The notes beneath the pieces were generated by a model that was given only the letters and a program-made list of their open reading frames with translations, was not told where the DNA came from and did not search any database. Source: Spirochaetia bacterium UBA5763 (lineage in GTDB: Bacteria > Spirochaetota > UBA4802 > UBA5550). Taken from it: a DNA stretch of 64,000 nucleotides. This document shows positions 1 through 8,573 of this stretch, piece by piece. The position numbers and the translations under genes were made by a program. Each line of letters opens with the position of its first letter. Position 1 is the stretch's first letter. The DNA is taken from NCBI GenBank assembly GCA_002418835.1, contig DIEX01000034.1, positions 96,182-160,181 of the forward strand. The letters are read 5' to 3'.

Positions 1-47
1 TTTAAAAGGGGCTTTTTTATGGCGCCGTAGTGCAGATACAGCATTGC

Positions 48-2459
48 CTAAAATCTTCTTACTGGCAGGGCGGTACCCTCACTTGTTTTTGTTTGGCTAC
101 TGATTCCGCAAGTCTTATTCACGAACGGAGCTGCTCCGGCACCGGTGTCATGGGATGAATAATTAATATCGTAAAATTTTTCAGAAATGGCAGTGAAGGT
201 TACTCCGTTTTCATCAGTTCCGGAACAGAGATTTCGAATCAATTTTATTAATTCATCCGTTGACGGGAGAAACCAGTCATCGTATAATGTTCCGTTATTT
301 GTTATGGAATAACTGTCGCAGAATTTAGCTGCGCTGTCAGTTGTGCTGTCCACTGCTAAAATATTAGCTGTGTTTTGTAATCCGTAGCCAATCGCTGGAG
401 ATGTGTCAACATCTATGTCGTAAGCTCCCCATCTTTTCCACCCGTTAACACCTGCTGCCATTTCAAGATACGTCCATCCGTCTGTCACAGCGTTTGGATT
501 GACATAGAATATCCATCCCCCAGCAGGGCCCCTCTTTCTCAGAACACCTGTATCTGTTGTATAGATTGCATAAAGTGCCATATCTTCTGTTATGGTAAAA
601 GTACTCCCTGCTAAGTAATCTGTACCTGTTCCGTCCGGTTTACTGTTCCATTTTACGAATGACTGCCATATCGGCAGATTTTCAGCAAGGAGCGGCCCCT
701 TAAGGTTTCCTGTATTGTCTGAGATTGTAACTGTTGCATTTATAGCATGCTCAGTAACGGCAGGTACCGAACCACCGGTGTTCCCTGTGCCGGGATAGTA
801 AGTAATTGCCGGGCGCTTCCACATGGCATAGAGTATCACATCTGAACTACTCATCGTAAACGTCGAACCGGGTGTATATTGGGTTCCGCTGCCGTTACTT
901 TGAGTGTTCCACCCGCTGAGAAAGTATCCTGTTTTAACAAGCCCCCCTGTATTGCCGCTCACTGTTACTTCCTCTCCGTAAGTATAGTAGCCGGGATCAG
1001 GTACTTCGCCTGATGATCCGTTATTCCTGTATATAACCCTGTATGATGATGAGACAGTGCAGATACATGAAGAAGTTTTTCCTCCGTCGGTTGTTGTTGC
1101 TGTAATTGTTGCTGTGCCAGTACTTTTTGCAGTAACAGTTCCGCTGCCGTTTACTGTTGCAACGGATGTATTGCTGCTTGACCATGTAACACTTCTGTTC
1201 GAAGCAAATGCAGGTGCTACCTGCGCGAATAGAGTCTCTGTCTGGCCGAGTCCCAGTGTGAGCGTTGATTTATTGAGGGTTACGCTGCTTACATATATTA
1301 TTGCCGAGGATACCATGCATGTACAGCTTGCGACAAATCCTCCGTCAGATGTTGTTGCTGTTATTGTTGTGCTGCCGGAGTTTATTCCTATGACCTGACC
1401 GCTGCTGTCAACTGATGCTACATTTATATCACTGCTTTTCCATGTTATACCCTGGTTTGTTGCAATCGATTTACCTGATGCGTCTAACGGTTTTATAACC
1501 GCGCTCAGCTGTTCAGTATACCCTGATGTAATAATCAGGGCGGTGGTATTCAGTGATACCCCTGTGGCTTTTACTGCTGAAGCTGTTACTGTGCATACGC
1601 ATGACGCGGTGTGTCCTCCGTCAATTGATGTGACTTTTATTGTTGCTGTACCGGTACTTTTACCTGTAACAAGCCCGGTGTTGTCAACTGATGCAATTGT
1701 GCTGTTTGTACTTGTCCATGTGACGTTACGGTTCGTGGCATTTACTGGTGTGAATGAGGTAAAGAGCCTTTCGGATGAGCCGGTTTCAATGACAGTACTC
1801 TCCTTATTCAGTGTTATACCTGTAACAGAAACAGGTTCACTTAATATTGTGTAAACGCAGGTGGCTTTCACTCCGCTTGCAGCTGTAACTGTGATGACAC
1901 CTGTTCCCGGCTGTTTAGCAGTAACAAGTCCGGAAGCATCAACTGAAACAGTATCAGGTGCGCTGCTGCTCCATGAGAGCTGCTGATTAGTGGCGTTGGA
2001 CGGTGATATCTCCGCTGTAAGATGTTCTATACCTGGTGTGTTTACCACAAGGGATGATGTAACGCGGCTCAGGGTAAGTGAAGCTACAGGGATCGGTTTC
2101 TCCACAACGGTAACTGTACAGGATGCGTTAAAGCTCCCCTCTTCAGTGGTCACTGTTATAACTGCACTTTTTGTCTCCCCTTCGTTTACAGACGCAACTG
2201 CTGTAACAATGCCGGTGCTGTCAACAGAGGCAACTGTTTCATCGCTGCTTGACCATGTTACATTTTTATTGGAGGTTTTTGAAGGTGTAACAACAGGGTA
2301 GAGCTGTTCGGTTTCTCCGCTTACAATAGATGTTGTCTTTTTAAGGCCGACTCCGTCAACAGGGCCCGTAAGATAACTGTGTGCTGTGTATATGGAGTCT
2401 CCGCATGAGGAGAGCAACATAACTGCCGCTGCTGATACTGTAAATATTATACTTCTCAT
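48..2459 (-). CDS. Ig-like (Big_2) / InlB-repeat surface lipoprotein
   Basis: Probable lipoprotein exposed at the cell surface. The chosen start gives a signal peptide ending in LLSSC (lipid-modified Cys at about residue 19) and follows a GGGAAGAAGA ribosome site; an in-frame start 8 codons upstream would bury the lipobox. Five bacterial Ig-like (Big_2/BID_2) repeats fill about residues 35-470, each with the WSSS....VASVD..G.VTA signature. Two InlB B-type repeats (about 475-630, GYFLSGWNTQSNGSGTQY type) follow, then a C-terminal domain opening GPAGGWIFYVN that resembles the DUF1566/Lcl_C module. Such proteins usually bind ligands or other surfaces; the ligand here is unknown. It is the last gene of a minus-strand operon, 24 nt after the outer-membrane protein gene. 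The repeats make assembly or recombination errors possible. Confidence 0.85.
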   Translation of the reverse strand: MRSIIFTVSAAAVMLLSSCGDSIYTAHSYLTGPVDGVGLKKTTSIVSGETEQLYPVVTPSKTSNKNVTWSSSDETVASVDSTGIVTAVASVNEGETKSAVITVTTEEGSFNASCTVTVVEKPIPVASLTLSRVTSSLVVNTPGIEHLTAEISPSNATNQQLSWSSSAPDTVSVDASGLVTAKQPGTGVITVTAASGVKATCVYTILSEPVSVTGITLNKESTVIETGSSERLFTSFTPVNATNRNVTWTSTNSTIASVDNTGLVTGKSTGTATIKVTSIDGGHTASCVCTVTASAVKATGVSLNTTALIITSGYTEQLSAVIKPLDASGKSIATNQGITWKSSDINVASVDSSGQVIGINSGSTTITATTSDGGFVASCTCMVSSAIIYVSSVTLNKSTLTLGLGQTETLFAQVAPAFASNRSVTWSSSNTSVATVNGSGTVTAKSTGTATITATTTDGGKTSSCICTVSSSYRVIYRNNGSSGEVPDPGYYTYGEEVTVSGNTGGLVKTGYFLSGWNTQSNGSGTQYTPGSTFTMSSSDVILYAMWKRPAITYYPGTGNTGGSVPAVTEHAINATVTISDNTGNLKGPLLAENLPIWQSFVKWNSKPDGTGTDYLAGSTFTITEDMALYAIYTTDTGVLRKRGPAGGWIFYVNPNAVTDGWTYLEMAAGVNGWKRWGAYDIDVDTSPAIGYGLQNTANILAVDSTTDSAAKFCDSYSITNNGTLYDDWFLPSTDELIKLIRNLCSGTDENGVTFTAISEKFYDINYSSHDTGAGAAPFVNKTCGISSQTKTSEGTALPVRRF

Positions 2460-2483
2460 TCTTCTTCCCTGTAGTTCAATCAT

Positions 2484-3908
2484 TTAAAAAGTAATCCCTG
2501 CGCCTATTGATAATGCTGCAAATTCCATCCGCCCGCTGCTTTCAAATATAATGGAATATTCAGCCCCTCCGCAAAGAGTGATCCTGTCTGAAATATCGTA
2601 TTTAAGAGAGAGCCCTGCTGATGCCATCAGATCAAAACCGCTCTCCTTCGTAATACTGCTGATGAGGGGATCCGCGGTGTCATGGACTATATATTCAATC
2701 ATGCTGTAGCTCCCTCCACTTTTGAGGATGCAGCGCAGCGAAAAATTATAAAATAAAGGGAGGGTGTAATTTATTTCAACCAGGGCTGGTATTATTGACA
2801 TGCTTTCAACATCCTCTTCGCAGTTGAAGATGTAGTAACCGGTCTCCACACCAAGGCTGTATCTTTTAGCTGATACCCCTGCATCAAGGAGTACACCATA
2901 ACCTGAGGAGGCGAGATCCGGGAGTATACCCATGGTGAATAAGTATGCTGCTGTAGATCGGATGTAGACTTTATAACCCGCGTCGTACACAGCTTTAATC
3001 TCTTCAGATTCAGTGAAGAGATCATTCACCGCAGCCACTGAGAACCAGTGGCGCCCTTCTGCAGGAAAGTCTTTAATGACAAACTCACTGCCTGGAGAGT
3101 TCCCCTTTTTTATCCTCTCTTTCCCTTCTGTTTCATATATAGTATATGACTTCACCCTGCTATCGGGATCAGTTACGTCTCTCCATGTTAATGTCAGGGT
3201 TACGGTTTTACCGTCTCCGGAATATTGTTCATTTATAACAAGTTTTCCGGGGGATTCAGGTAGTGTGTTTACAACAATTTTTTCACTGGGGAGTGATTCC
3301 TCACCGGCATCGGAAACAGCCGTTGCATATATTTCATAGATCCAGCTCTTTTTGAGATTTTTTATCTCACAGGATAGATCATCTGTCTCTTCCAGAAGCC
3401 TGTAGGTCTCCTCTTTCCCCTTTACATCGCGCATATATATTCTGTAGAACTTCGCCGGTTTGAACGGCGGGCTCCATGTAAGCAGTATAATCTCTGTGGA
3501 CGCTTTCCCCGCGAGATCAGTGGGGTTTGTCCTTGCTATGAACATCACCTTTTTTCTCGGGATTTTAAATTCATCGGGCTTTGAGATCTCTTTGCGGAAA
3601 TAAAAGTCATCCCTGTCTTCATCAACCTGGTAGCCCTCCACCATCTCCCCTGTTGTGAGGCGGACATATACCTTCCCTAAATAAAGTTCAGTATAAATAA
3701 TTCTCATTATCTCATTACGGGGCACCCTTTCTATTATTCCGGATTCATTCTTAACGGAGATTGAGGCGATATCATCCGCAATGATTGATCCTTTTATTAT
3801 ACCTCCGTCTTTTCTAAAAACATATTCAGCGCAAAGACGGGTTGCGGGGAGAGCTGTTAAAATCAGCAGAGTTATAATTAATGTTACAGTGAATCTTTTT
3901 AAAATCAT
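2484..3908 (-). CDS. exported fibronectin type III protein with C-terminal outer-membrane barrel-like domain
   Basis: Exported protein of about 474 residues. I take the ATG at 3908 because it is preceded by AAGGTAAGAAGAAG and opens a clear signal peptide (MILKRFTVTL..., cleavage near LCA-EY); the longer reading would overlap the upstream small gene. After the signal comes a short beta-rich region (about 26-125) with DGGIIKGSI and ERVPRNEI, two fibronectin type III domains (about 130-315, with LTWSPP and YEIYATAVS), and a C-terminal stretch of alternating beta strands ending in GAGITF that looks like an outer-membrane barrel. Its C-terminus resembles the protein at 29972-31153 (GGAEYSIIFE versus GGVEYTAIFE), and both genes are followed by a repeat-bearing lipoprotein. 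The function is unknown; a platform for the downstream lipoprotein is inference. Confidence 0.8.
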   Translation of the reverse strand: MILKRFTVTLIITLLILTALPATRLCAEYVFRKDGGIIKGSIIADDIASISVKNESGIIERVPRNEIMRIIYTELYLGKVYVRLTTGEMVEGYQVDEDRDDFYFRKEISKPDEFKIPRKKVMFIARTNPTDLAGKASTEIILLTWSPPFKPAKFYRIYMRDVKGKEETYRLLEETDDLSCEIKNLKKSWIYEIYATAVSDAGEESLPSEKIVVNTLPESPGKLVINEQYSGDGKTVTLTLTWRDVTDPDSRVKSYTIYETEGKERIKKGNSPGSEFVIKDFPAEGRHWFSVAAVNDLFTESEEIKAVYDAGYKVYIRSTAAYLFTMGILPDLASSGYGVLLDAGVSAKRYSLGVETGYYIFNCEEDVESMSIIPALVEINYTLPLFYNFSLRCILKSGGSYSMIEYIVHDTADPLISSITKESGFDLMASAGLSLKYDISDRITLCGGAEYSIIFESSGRMEFAALSIGAGITF

Positions 3909-3939
3909 TCTTCTTCTTACCTTGATGCCGGAACCGCTG

Positions 3940-4128
3940 TTATTTTTTGAAATCAGGAAATAACTCATCATCATTATCGCAGGCACTCTCAATGCTGTCC
4001 CGGTTATTTATATTTTCTGAATCAGTCTTAGGGATTACGTTGTCATCAATTGCTGTGACATCCTTTGAATCCAGAACACGCATAAGTATATCAATGGACC
4101 CATTTTTATCTGTTAAGGTATTATCCAT
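3940..4128 (-). CDS. small acidic protein, unknown
   Basis: A 62-residue acidic protein rich in Asp, Asn and Ser, with no signal peptide or membrane segment. Its ATG follows a good ribosome site (AGAGGGAG, about 9 nt upstream), and it is the first gene of the minus-strand operon, 31 nt before the fibronectin-III protein gene. I do not recognise the family. It could be a real small protein or a short translated leader. Confidence 0.5.
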   Translation of the reverse strand: MDNTLTDKNGSIDILMRVLDSKDVTAIDDNVIPKTDSENINNRDSIESACDNDDELFPDFKK

Positions 4129-4230
4129 TTTTTAAACGCTCCCTCTTTATCTTTATTTTATCATAAACGGATTTCTCAGTCGCTGCCTGTGCGTAATTAT
4201 GCCATTAATTGAAGTAAAGTCAATAGCTCC

Positions 4231-4265
4231 GGAATGAACTGCACTTGCAGGGGAATGAACTGCAC
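4231..4265. promoter_or_regulatory. perfect direct repeat, candidate LytTR binding site
   Basis: The 14-mer GGAATGAACTGCAC occurs twice without mismatch, at 4231-4244 and 4252-4265, exactly 21 bp apart (two helical turns). Read on the minus strand it contains GCAGTTCAT, which fits the published LytTR half-site pattern [TA][AC][CA]GTTN[AG][TG] at 8 of 9 positions. LytTR regulators bind paired direct repeats about 21-22 bp apart. The next gene downstream encodes a LytTR domain, so autoregulation is likely. The site could also act on the divergent operon starting at 4128. Confidence 0.7.
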
Positions 4266-4288
4266 AAAAATTTTTTATTTTTTTCCGC

Positions 4289-4316
4289 TTGAATTTGTCA
4301 TCTTTAAAAATAAATT
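4289..4316 (+). promoter_or_regulatory. possible sigma-70 promoter of the LytTR kinase gene
   Basis: TTGAAT (4289-4294), a 16-bp spacer and TAAATT (4311-4316) lie 23 bp downstream of the direct repeat and just upstream of the start at 4340. The match is moderate in an AT-rich stretch. Confidence 0.35.
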
Positions 4317-4339
4317 GCAGCAGAGGCGGCATTCTTTAA

Positions 4340-7099
4340 ATGAAAAACAGCAGGTGCAGATATCTTTCAGCTCTTATAATGGTTATTATTGCGGCATGCT
4401 GCTGTCCTTCAGGAGCATCAACAGTAATTGTTGAAAATTCAGAGAGTATATACAGTGCATCAGAGAATTGCAGGTACCTTGAGGATAAAAACGGCAGACT
4501 CTCCTTTGATGAAGTGAGATCATCTTCACGGCGGGATCAGTTTAAATCTTCACCTGATGCGGTTCCCAACTTCAGCTTTACAGGATCCGTTTACTGGTTC
4601 AGGTTCACCATCTCAGACAGGAGGCTCAGGAGTGACGATGAACAGCTTGTACTGATATACAGGTGGCCCTTTATAAATTCAATAACAGTTTTTATTGAAA
4701 AGAGTGACAGAACCTACAGAATGATTGAAACAGGTTGCACCTGGCCAGTTGAAACACGAGATATCCCCTCAAGGCTTTTTATGTTCAGGCTTGATCCTGT
4801 AAAGGGTGGTGAAACTGAGGTATATGTCAGGTGCTCCACAAAAGGTATTATGATTTTTCCCGCAGATATTATATCAGCGGACAGAATGGCGGATGAGATG
4901 GAGAAGGGAAACCTTATCTACGGCATATTCATCGGTATTATGATTGTGATGATCTTTTTCCACCTTCTGATGTTCGCTGCTATCCGTGACATGGATTATC
5001 TGTATATCTGCCTTTATATCGCGGTGCAGATGTTGAACCATATGCTTACTGATGGGATGATTTTCAGATATTTCAGTTTTCCCGTGGAGTATCTGCATCA
5101 GTGGATGATGGTGCTGGCATCAATAGTAACTTCTGTCATTATACTCTTTTCATCACATATCCTGAATCTGGATAAAGATATTCCTTTTATGGGAAGAGTG
5201 TTTAAAATTGCTGCTGCTATTTTTGTTATTTTAGCCATTATAAGTTTTCCTGCCTCGGTTTATATAGGATGGGATTTTTTCTTTACTCTTGTTCTCTTTG
5301 TTACAGTTCTTACTCTTGTTTTATCCGTTATACGGATGGCGCAGGGGGTTGCAGTTGCGAAATATATCTTTGTCTTTATCGTGTTATATCTATCATCAAC
5401 ACTTTCCCTGAATCTTATACGGCAGAATATTATTCCATTCAACAGCATAACACAGGGTATAAGGCCGCTTTTACTCATTATACAGGCCATGATACTTGCT
5501 TATGCCATAAGCATCAGGATTCGAAGCATGGAAAGGGATAAACTCGCTGTGCAGGAGGAGGCGATACATACCCTCGAAAGGGCTGACAGGCTGAAGGATG
5601 AGTTCCTTGCCAATACATCCCACGAATTGCGCACACCTCTGCACGGCATAGTTGGTCTTGCGGATATAACTCTTAAAAGCGGGCGTGTTGAGATCCCACG
5701 CTATGCCAGGGAGAACCTCCTTCTTATTTCTTCAAGCGGGAGGAAGCTCCTTGCAATTATAAATGATCTCCTCGATTTCTCTAAGCTTAAAAACGGAGAA
5801 CTTCCCCTTCATAAAAAATCTGTTGATATGAAGAGTGCTGTGTCAGTGGTTTTTTCACTCCTCTCTCCATTAACAGAAGGTAAGGCAATTGAACTGAGAA
5901 ACAGGGTGCCATCAGATATGCCTTTTCTTGTGGCTGATGAGCTGCGGATTAAACAGGTGCTTTCCAACTTAATCGGTAATGCCATAAAGTTTACCCCTTT
6001 CGGTGTTGTGGAGGTATCTGCATGTGTCAATGAACAGGGCATGGCAGAGGTTACGGTGAGCGACACAGGTATCGGCCTTGAAGATGAGTCGCTTGAAAGA
6101 ATATTCTCCCCCTTTGAACAGGCTGACGGCTCCGGGGTCAGGGCTTATGGCGGAACAGGGCTCGGGCTCTCCATAACAAAGAACCTTGTTGAACTGATGG
6201 GGGGCACAATAAGGGCGGAGTCCCGAAAGCGCGGCGGCGCGTTATTTATTTTTACAGTTCCCCTGGACAGGCGTTCCAAAGATCGCGGTGATGACAAAGG
6301 TGTTAAAGAAACAGAGAGCGGAATACAGATCCCTGATATAAGTTATAAGAAGAATAATCCGGCGCACGACAGCGGGTTTTTTACCCCGACGATACTTGCT
6401 GTTGATGATGACCCTGTGTCATTGAAGATTCTCTCTGATTTTATCGATCTTCTCGGATACCGCTGTATAACTGCGGAGGATGGAAATGCTGCGCTGGATA
6501 TTATCTCCGGAGAAAGGGGGATAGACATGGTGCTCCTTGATATAATGATGCCAGGCGTTTCCGGTTATGAAGTGCTGAGAAAGATAAGGAGAAAGCGCGG
6601 GCCTGAAGATCTCCCTGTTATACTGATTACAGCCAGGTCGCTCATTGATGATATTAATGCCGGGTTCAGCGCCGGGGCAAATGATTACATTATCAAACCC
6701 TTTGAGATTGATGAACTGTCACGACGGGTGAAGAATATATTCATGTCAATGGGGCGTGTTGAAAAAGGTTTCCCGGGTTTGAGAATTAAAGAAAAGAAGG
6801 CTGATATTTTTATTCCATACAGGGATATTGTTTATCTCTCATCTTCCGGTAAGAGAAGTATAATATTTAAAAATGAGGGGGAGGAGGATGTTAACATGCT
6901 GCTGAAGGATGTTGAACTGATGCTCCCCGGAAATTTTTTGAGGATTCACAGAGGGCATATAATCAATATGGATCATGTTGTAAAGATACATCACCTTGAG
7001 AGCTGGAGTTACAATGCTGAATTAACCGGCGGTGCTGTTCTCCCTGTGGGGAGAACCTTCGTTACGCCGCTTAAAAAGTATCTTGATAATAGAAGTTAA
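4340..7099 (+). CDS. 7TMR-DISM hybrid histidine kinase with receiver and LytTR DNA-binding domain
   Basis: A 919-residue sensor that carries its own transcriptional output. Order: signal peptide (1-26); periplasmic 7TMR-DISM extracellular domain (about 28-170, with SVYWFRFTI); seven membrane segments (about 190-395); HisKA with SHELRTPLHG (phospho-His near 427); HATPase with N box GNAIKF near 545 and GTGLGLS; receiver (LAVDDDP near 687, phospho-Asp in LLDIMMPG near 733); and a C-terminal LytTR domain from about 805 (IVYLSSSGKRS, FLRIHRGHIIN, LPVGRTF). LytTR on a membrane-bound hybrid kinase is a known but uncommon arrangement, and it implies DNA binding at the membrane or phosphotransfer controlling that domain. 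The paired repeat at 4231-4265 is a likely target. The ribosome site is weak (AGAGGCGG). The ligand is unknown. Confidence 0.93.
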   Translation: MKNSRCRYLSALIMVIIAACCCPSGASTVIVENSESIYSASENCRYLEDKNGRLSFDEVRSSSRRDQFKSSPDAVPNFSFTGSVYWFRFTISDRRLRSDDEQLVLIYRWPFINSITVFIEKSDRTYRMIETGCTWPVETRDIPSRLFMFRLDPVKGGETEVYVRCSTKGIMIFPADIISADRMADEMEKGNLIYGIFIGIMIVMIFFHLLMFAAIRDMDYLYICLYIAVQMLNHMLTDGMIFRYFSFPVEYLHQWMMVLASIVTSVIILFSSHILNLDKDIPFMGRVFKIAAAIFVILAIISFPASVYIGWDFFFTLVLFVTVLTLVLSVIRMAQGVAVAKYIFVFIVLYLSSTLSLNLIRQNIIPFNSITQGIRPLLLIIQAMILAYAISIRIRSMERDKLAVQEEAIHTLERADRLKDEFLANTSHELRTPLHGIVGLADITLKSGRVEIPRYARENLLLISSSGRKLLAIINDLLDFSKLKNGELPLHKKSVDMKSAVSVVFSLLSPLTEGKAIELRNRVPSDMPFLVADELRIKQVLSNLIGNAIKFTPFGVVEVSACVNEQGMAEVTVSDTGIGLEDESLERIFSPFEQADGSGVRAYGGTGLGLSITKNLVELMGGTIRAESRKRGGALFIFTVPLDRRSKDRGDDKGVKETESGIQIPDISYKKNNPAHDSGFFTPTILAVDDDPVSLKILSDFIDLLGYRCITAEDGNAALDIISGERGIDMVLLDIMMPGVSGYEVLRKIRRKRGPEDLPVILITARSLIDDINAGFSAGANDYIIKPFEIDELSRRVKNIFMSMGRVEKGFPGLRIKEKKADIFIPYRDIVYLSSSGKRSIIFKNEGEEDVNMLLKDVELMLPGNFLRIHRGHIINMDHVVKIHHLESWSYNAELTGGAVLPVGRTFVTPLKKYLDNRS

Positions 7100-7234
7100 A
7101 TCAACTTACCATTGCACTGGAATAGAAATCACTGTTATTTATTTGTATTAATACATGAAAATTCATTGAAATTACAGACTTGTTATTCCGCAATAGATTT
7201 TATAACAGAGTATTTAACAGTTTATCTGCTAAAG

Positions 7235-7313
7235 AATAAAAAAGAGCACTTCTGATGGTTTATGCGGTTAATCGTCAGTAATGATATATTTTATTTAAGG
7301 AGTTATAATAACT
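7235..7313 (+). repeat. duplicated 5' region, copy 1
   Basis: The last about 79 nt before the 7314 gene align closely with 8493-8573 before its paralogue, with shared blocks AATAAAAAAG, ACTTCT.ATGGTTTA and TTAAGGAGT. The promoter and leader were therefore duplicated with the gene, or are conserved for common control. TTAAGGAG is the ribosome site. I cannot assign a sigma factor. Confidence 0.6.
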
Positions 7314-8075
7314 ATGAAAAAACTGATTTTTGCATTTTCACTTTTCGTAATTTTTCTCACAACAGTTTTCCCATCGACAGGTTCTGCTGTTGAGATGTCA
7401 GCAGGTGTATACACATGGTATACCTGGTGGGATATGGCAGAAAGCGATGGTAGTAAATCTGAAGTTGATCCCGCACTTCTTTACGGACCGGCCTTATCAG
7501 TAGGTTTCAGTAATGATTTCAGTTTAACATTTGTTTTTCTTTACGGGCAATTTGATGTTGAACAGAAAGATTCTTTCGGTCAGTATAATATTGAAGTAAG
7601 CAGAATGGATGGTGATATTGCACTGAATTATAGATTGAATAGTTTTATGAAGGTATATTTAGGAGCTAAATATACCAGTTACAATTATGAAATGGGTGCT
7701 GATGATAATACTGCCGGAATATCTGTGGATTTTGAGTCTACTGTTTTCGGCCCCGGATCAGGAATCAGCATAACATTACCATTGGGTAATAGTTTTTACT
7801 TCATAGGTAATTTGGGCGGTTTCTATCTCCTGGGAGAGCAGGAATCATCTGTTTCTGGTTTACCCACAACAAAATATGACTGTAAGAATTATGGTCTCAA
7901 TACAGGGGTCTCAGTTGCTTATTATATTGAACCTGCTTCAACAACAATAAGCCTCGGAGGAAGATATCAGCATATTAAAACCTGGGTCGAAGGAACTGAT
8001 GGTGAATCAGATCAAAAGGACACAGAAAAATTTTACGGTATAACACTCTCCGCGACTTACTCTTTCAGTATATAG
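7314..8075 (+). CDS. outer-membrane beta-barrel protein, copy 1
   Basis: A 253-residue exported protein with a 25-residue signal peptide (cleavage near GSA-VE), alternating hydrophobic and aromatic strands throughout, and a C-terminal strand ending YSFSI, all typical of a small outer-membrane beta-barrel. No enzymatic motif is visible. It is a tandem paralogue of the protein at 8574-9368, nearly identical over much of its length (signal peptide, DPALLYGPALSVGF, AYYIEPASTTISLGG, GITLSATYSFSI). The two differ mainly in the loop after FLYG, which is shorter here. A strong TTAAGGAGT ribosome site precedes it and a terminator follows at 8119. The role is unknown; porin-like or structural is inference. 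Confidence 0.85.
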   Translation: MKKLIFAFSLFVIFLTTVFPSTGSAVEMSAGVYTWYTWWDMAESDGSKSEVDPALLYGPALSVGFSNDFSLTFVFLYGQFDVEQKDSFGQYNIEVSRMDGDIALNYRLNSFMKVYLGAKYTSYNYEMGADDNTAGISVDFESTVFGPGSGISITLPLGNSFYFIGNLGGFYLLGEQESSVSGLPTTKYDCKNYGLNTGVSVAYYIEPASTTISLGGRYQHIKTWVEGTDGESDQKDTEKFYGITLSATYSFSI

Positions 8076-8118
8076 CAGTTGAATCTGTTAAAATAATAAT
8101 ACGGAAATGCAATCAGGA

Positions 8119-8147
8119 AAAAAGAGGGGCTCATCCCTCTTTTTTTT
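8119..8147 (+). terminator. intrinsic terminator after outer-membrane protein copy 1
   Basis: AAAAAGAGGG (8119-8128) pairs with CCCTCTTTTT (8135-8144) around a 6-nt loop, and a T run follows directly. Confidence 0.8.
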
Positions 8148-8492
8148 CGATCTTAGAATTATATTTAATTCTTTGGTTCTGCTTTTAGTTTAACTTCTGG
8201 ATTTGATTTTTCTTCTGTTCATTTTTTACTCCAGCCATGTAGCCATTGAGTCTGTTATATTGTTAAAATATATTGATGTTTTCAAAATATCCCTCATGAA
8301 AAAGATTATATAGACACTTAATCCGGATTTTTATACAAAAAACTATTGAAATTTTGTAGTTTATATATATGTTTTGATTCTATAATTGAGGATTTATGAA
8401 AATCTTCAATGGTTTTTATTACATAAATAGAAATTTTTAAACGAAGAAGTTCGAAAAGCGGGGGAGCCTTCCGGACAGTTTGTTTCTTCAAC
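8148..8492. other. AT-rich intergenic region, no gene seen
   Basis: About 345 bp between the two paralogous genes. I see no supported gene or transposon end. A locally GC-rich segment around 8455-8478 stands out from its surroundings but does not match any riboswitch core I know. Confidence 0.6.
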
Positions 8493-8573
8493 AATAAAAA
8501 AGTGAACTTCTAATGGTTTACACGGATAATTGCCAGTATTAATAAATTTTATATTTAAGGAGTCAAAGAATCC
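8493..8573 (+). repeat. duplicated 5' region, copy 2
   Basis: Counterpart of 7235-7313; see that entry. It contains the ribosome site TTTAAGGAGT before the ATG at 8574. Confidence 0.6.

Noticed and set aside
1057..2301. Plus-strand frames of about 100-113 codons opposite the Ig-repeat lipoprotein
   Set aside because: Antisense shadows of a Ser/Thr/Val-rich repeat gene; no ribosome sites, and the minus-strand product has clear domains.
4234..4434. 66-codon plus-strand frame overlapping the LytTR repeat
   Set aside because: It overlaps the kinase start in another frame, runs through the promoter and operator and has no ribosome site.
8455..8478. GC-rich leader segment considered as a riboswitch
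   Set aside because: No match to the c-di-GMP, cobalamin, guanidine or fluoride riboswitch cores I know; too short to claim a structure.
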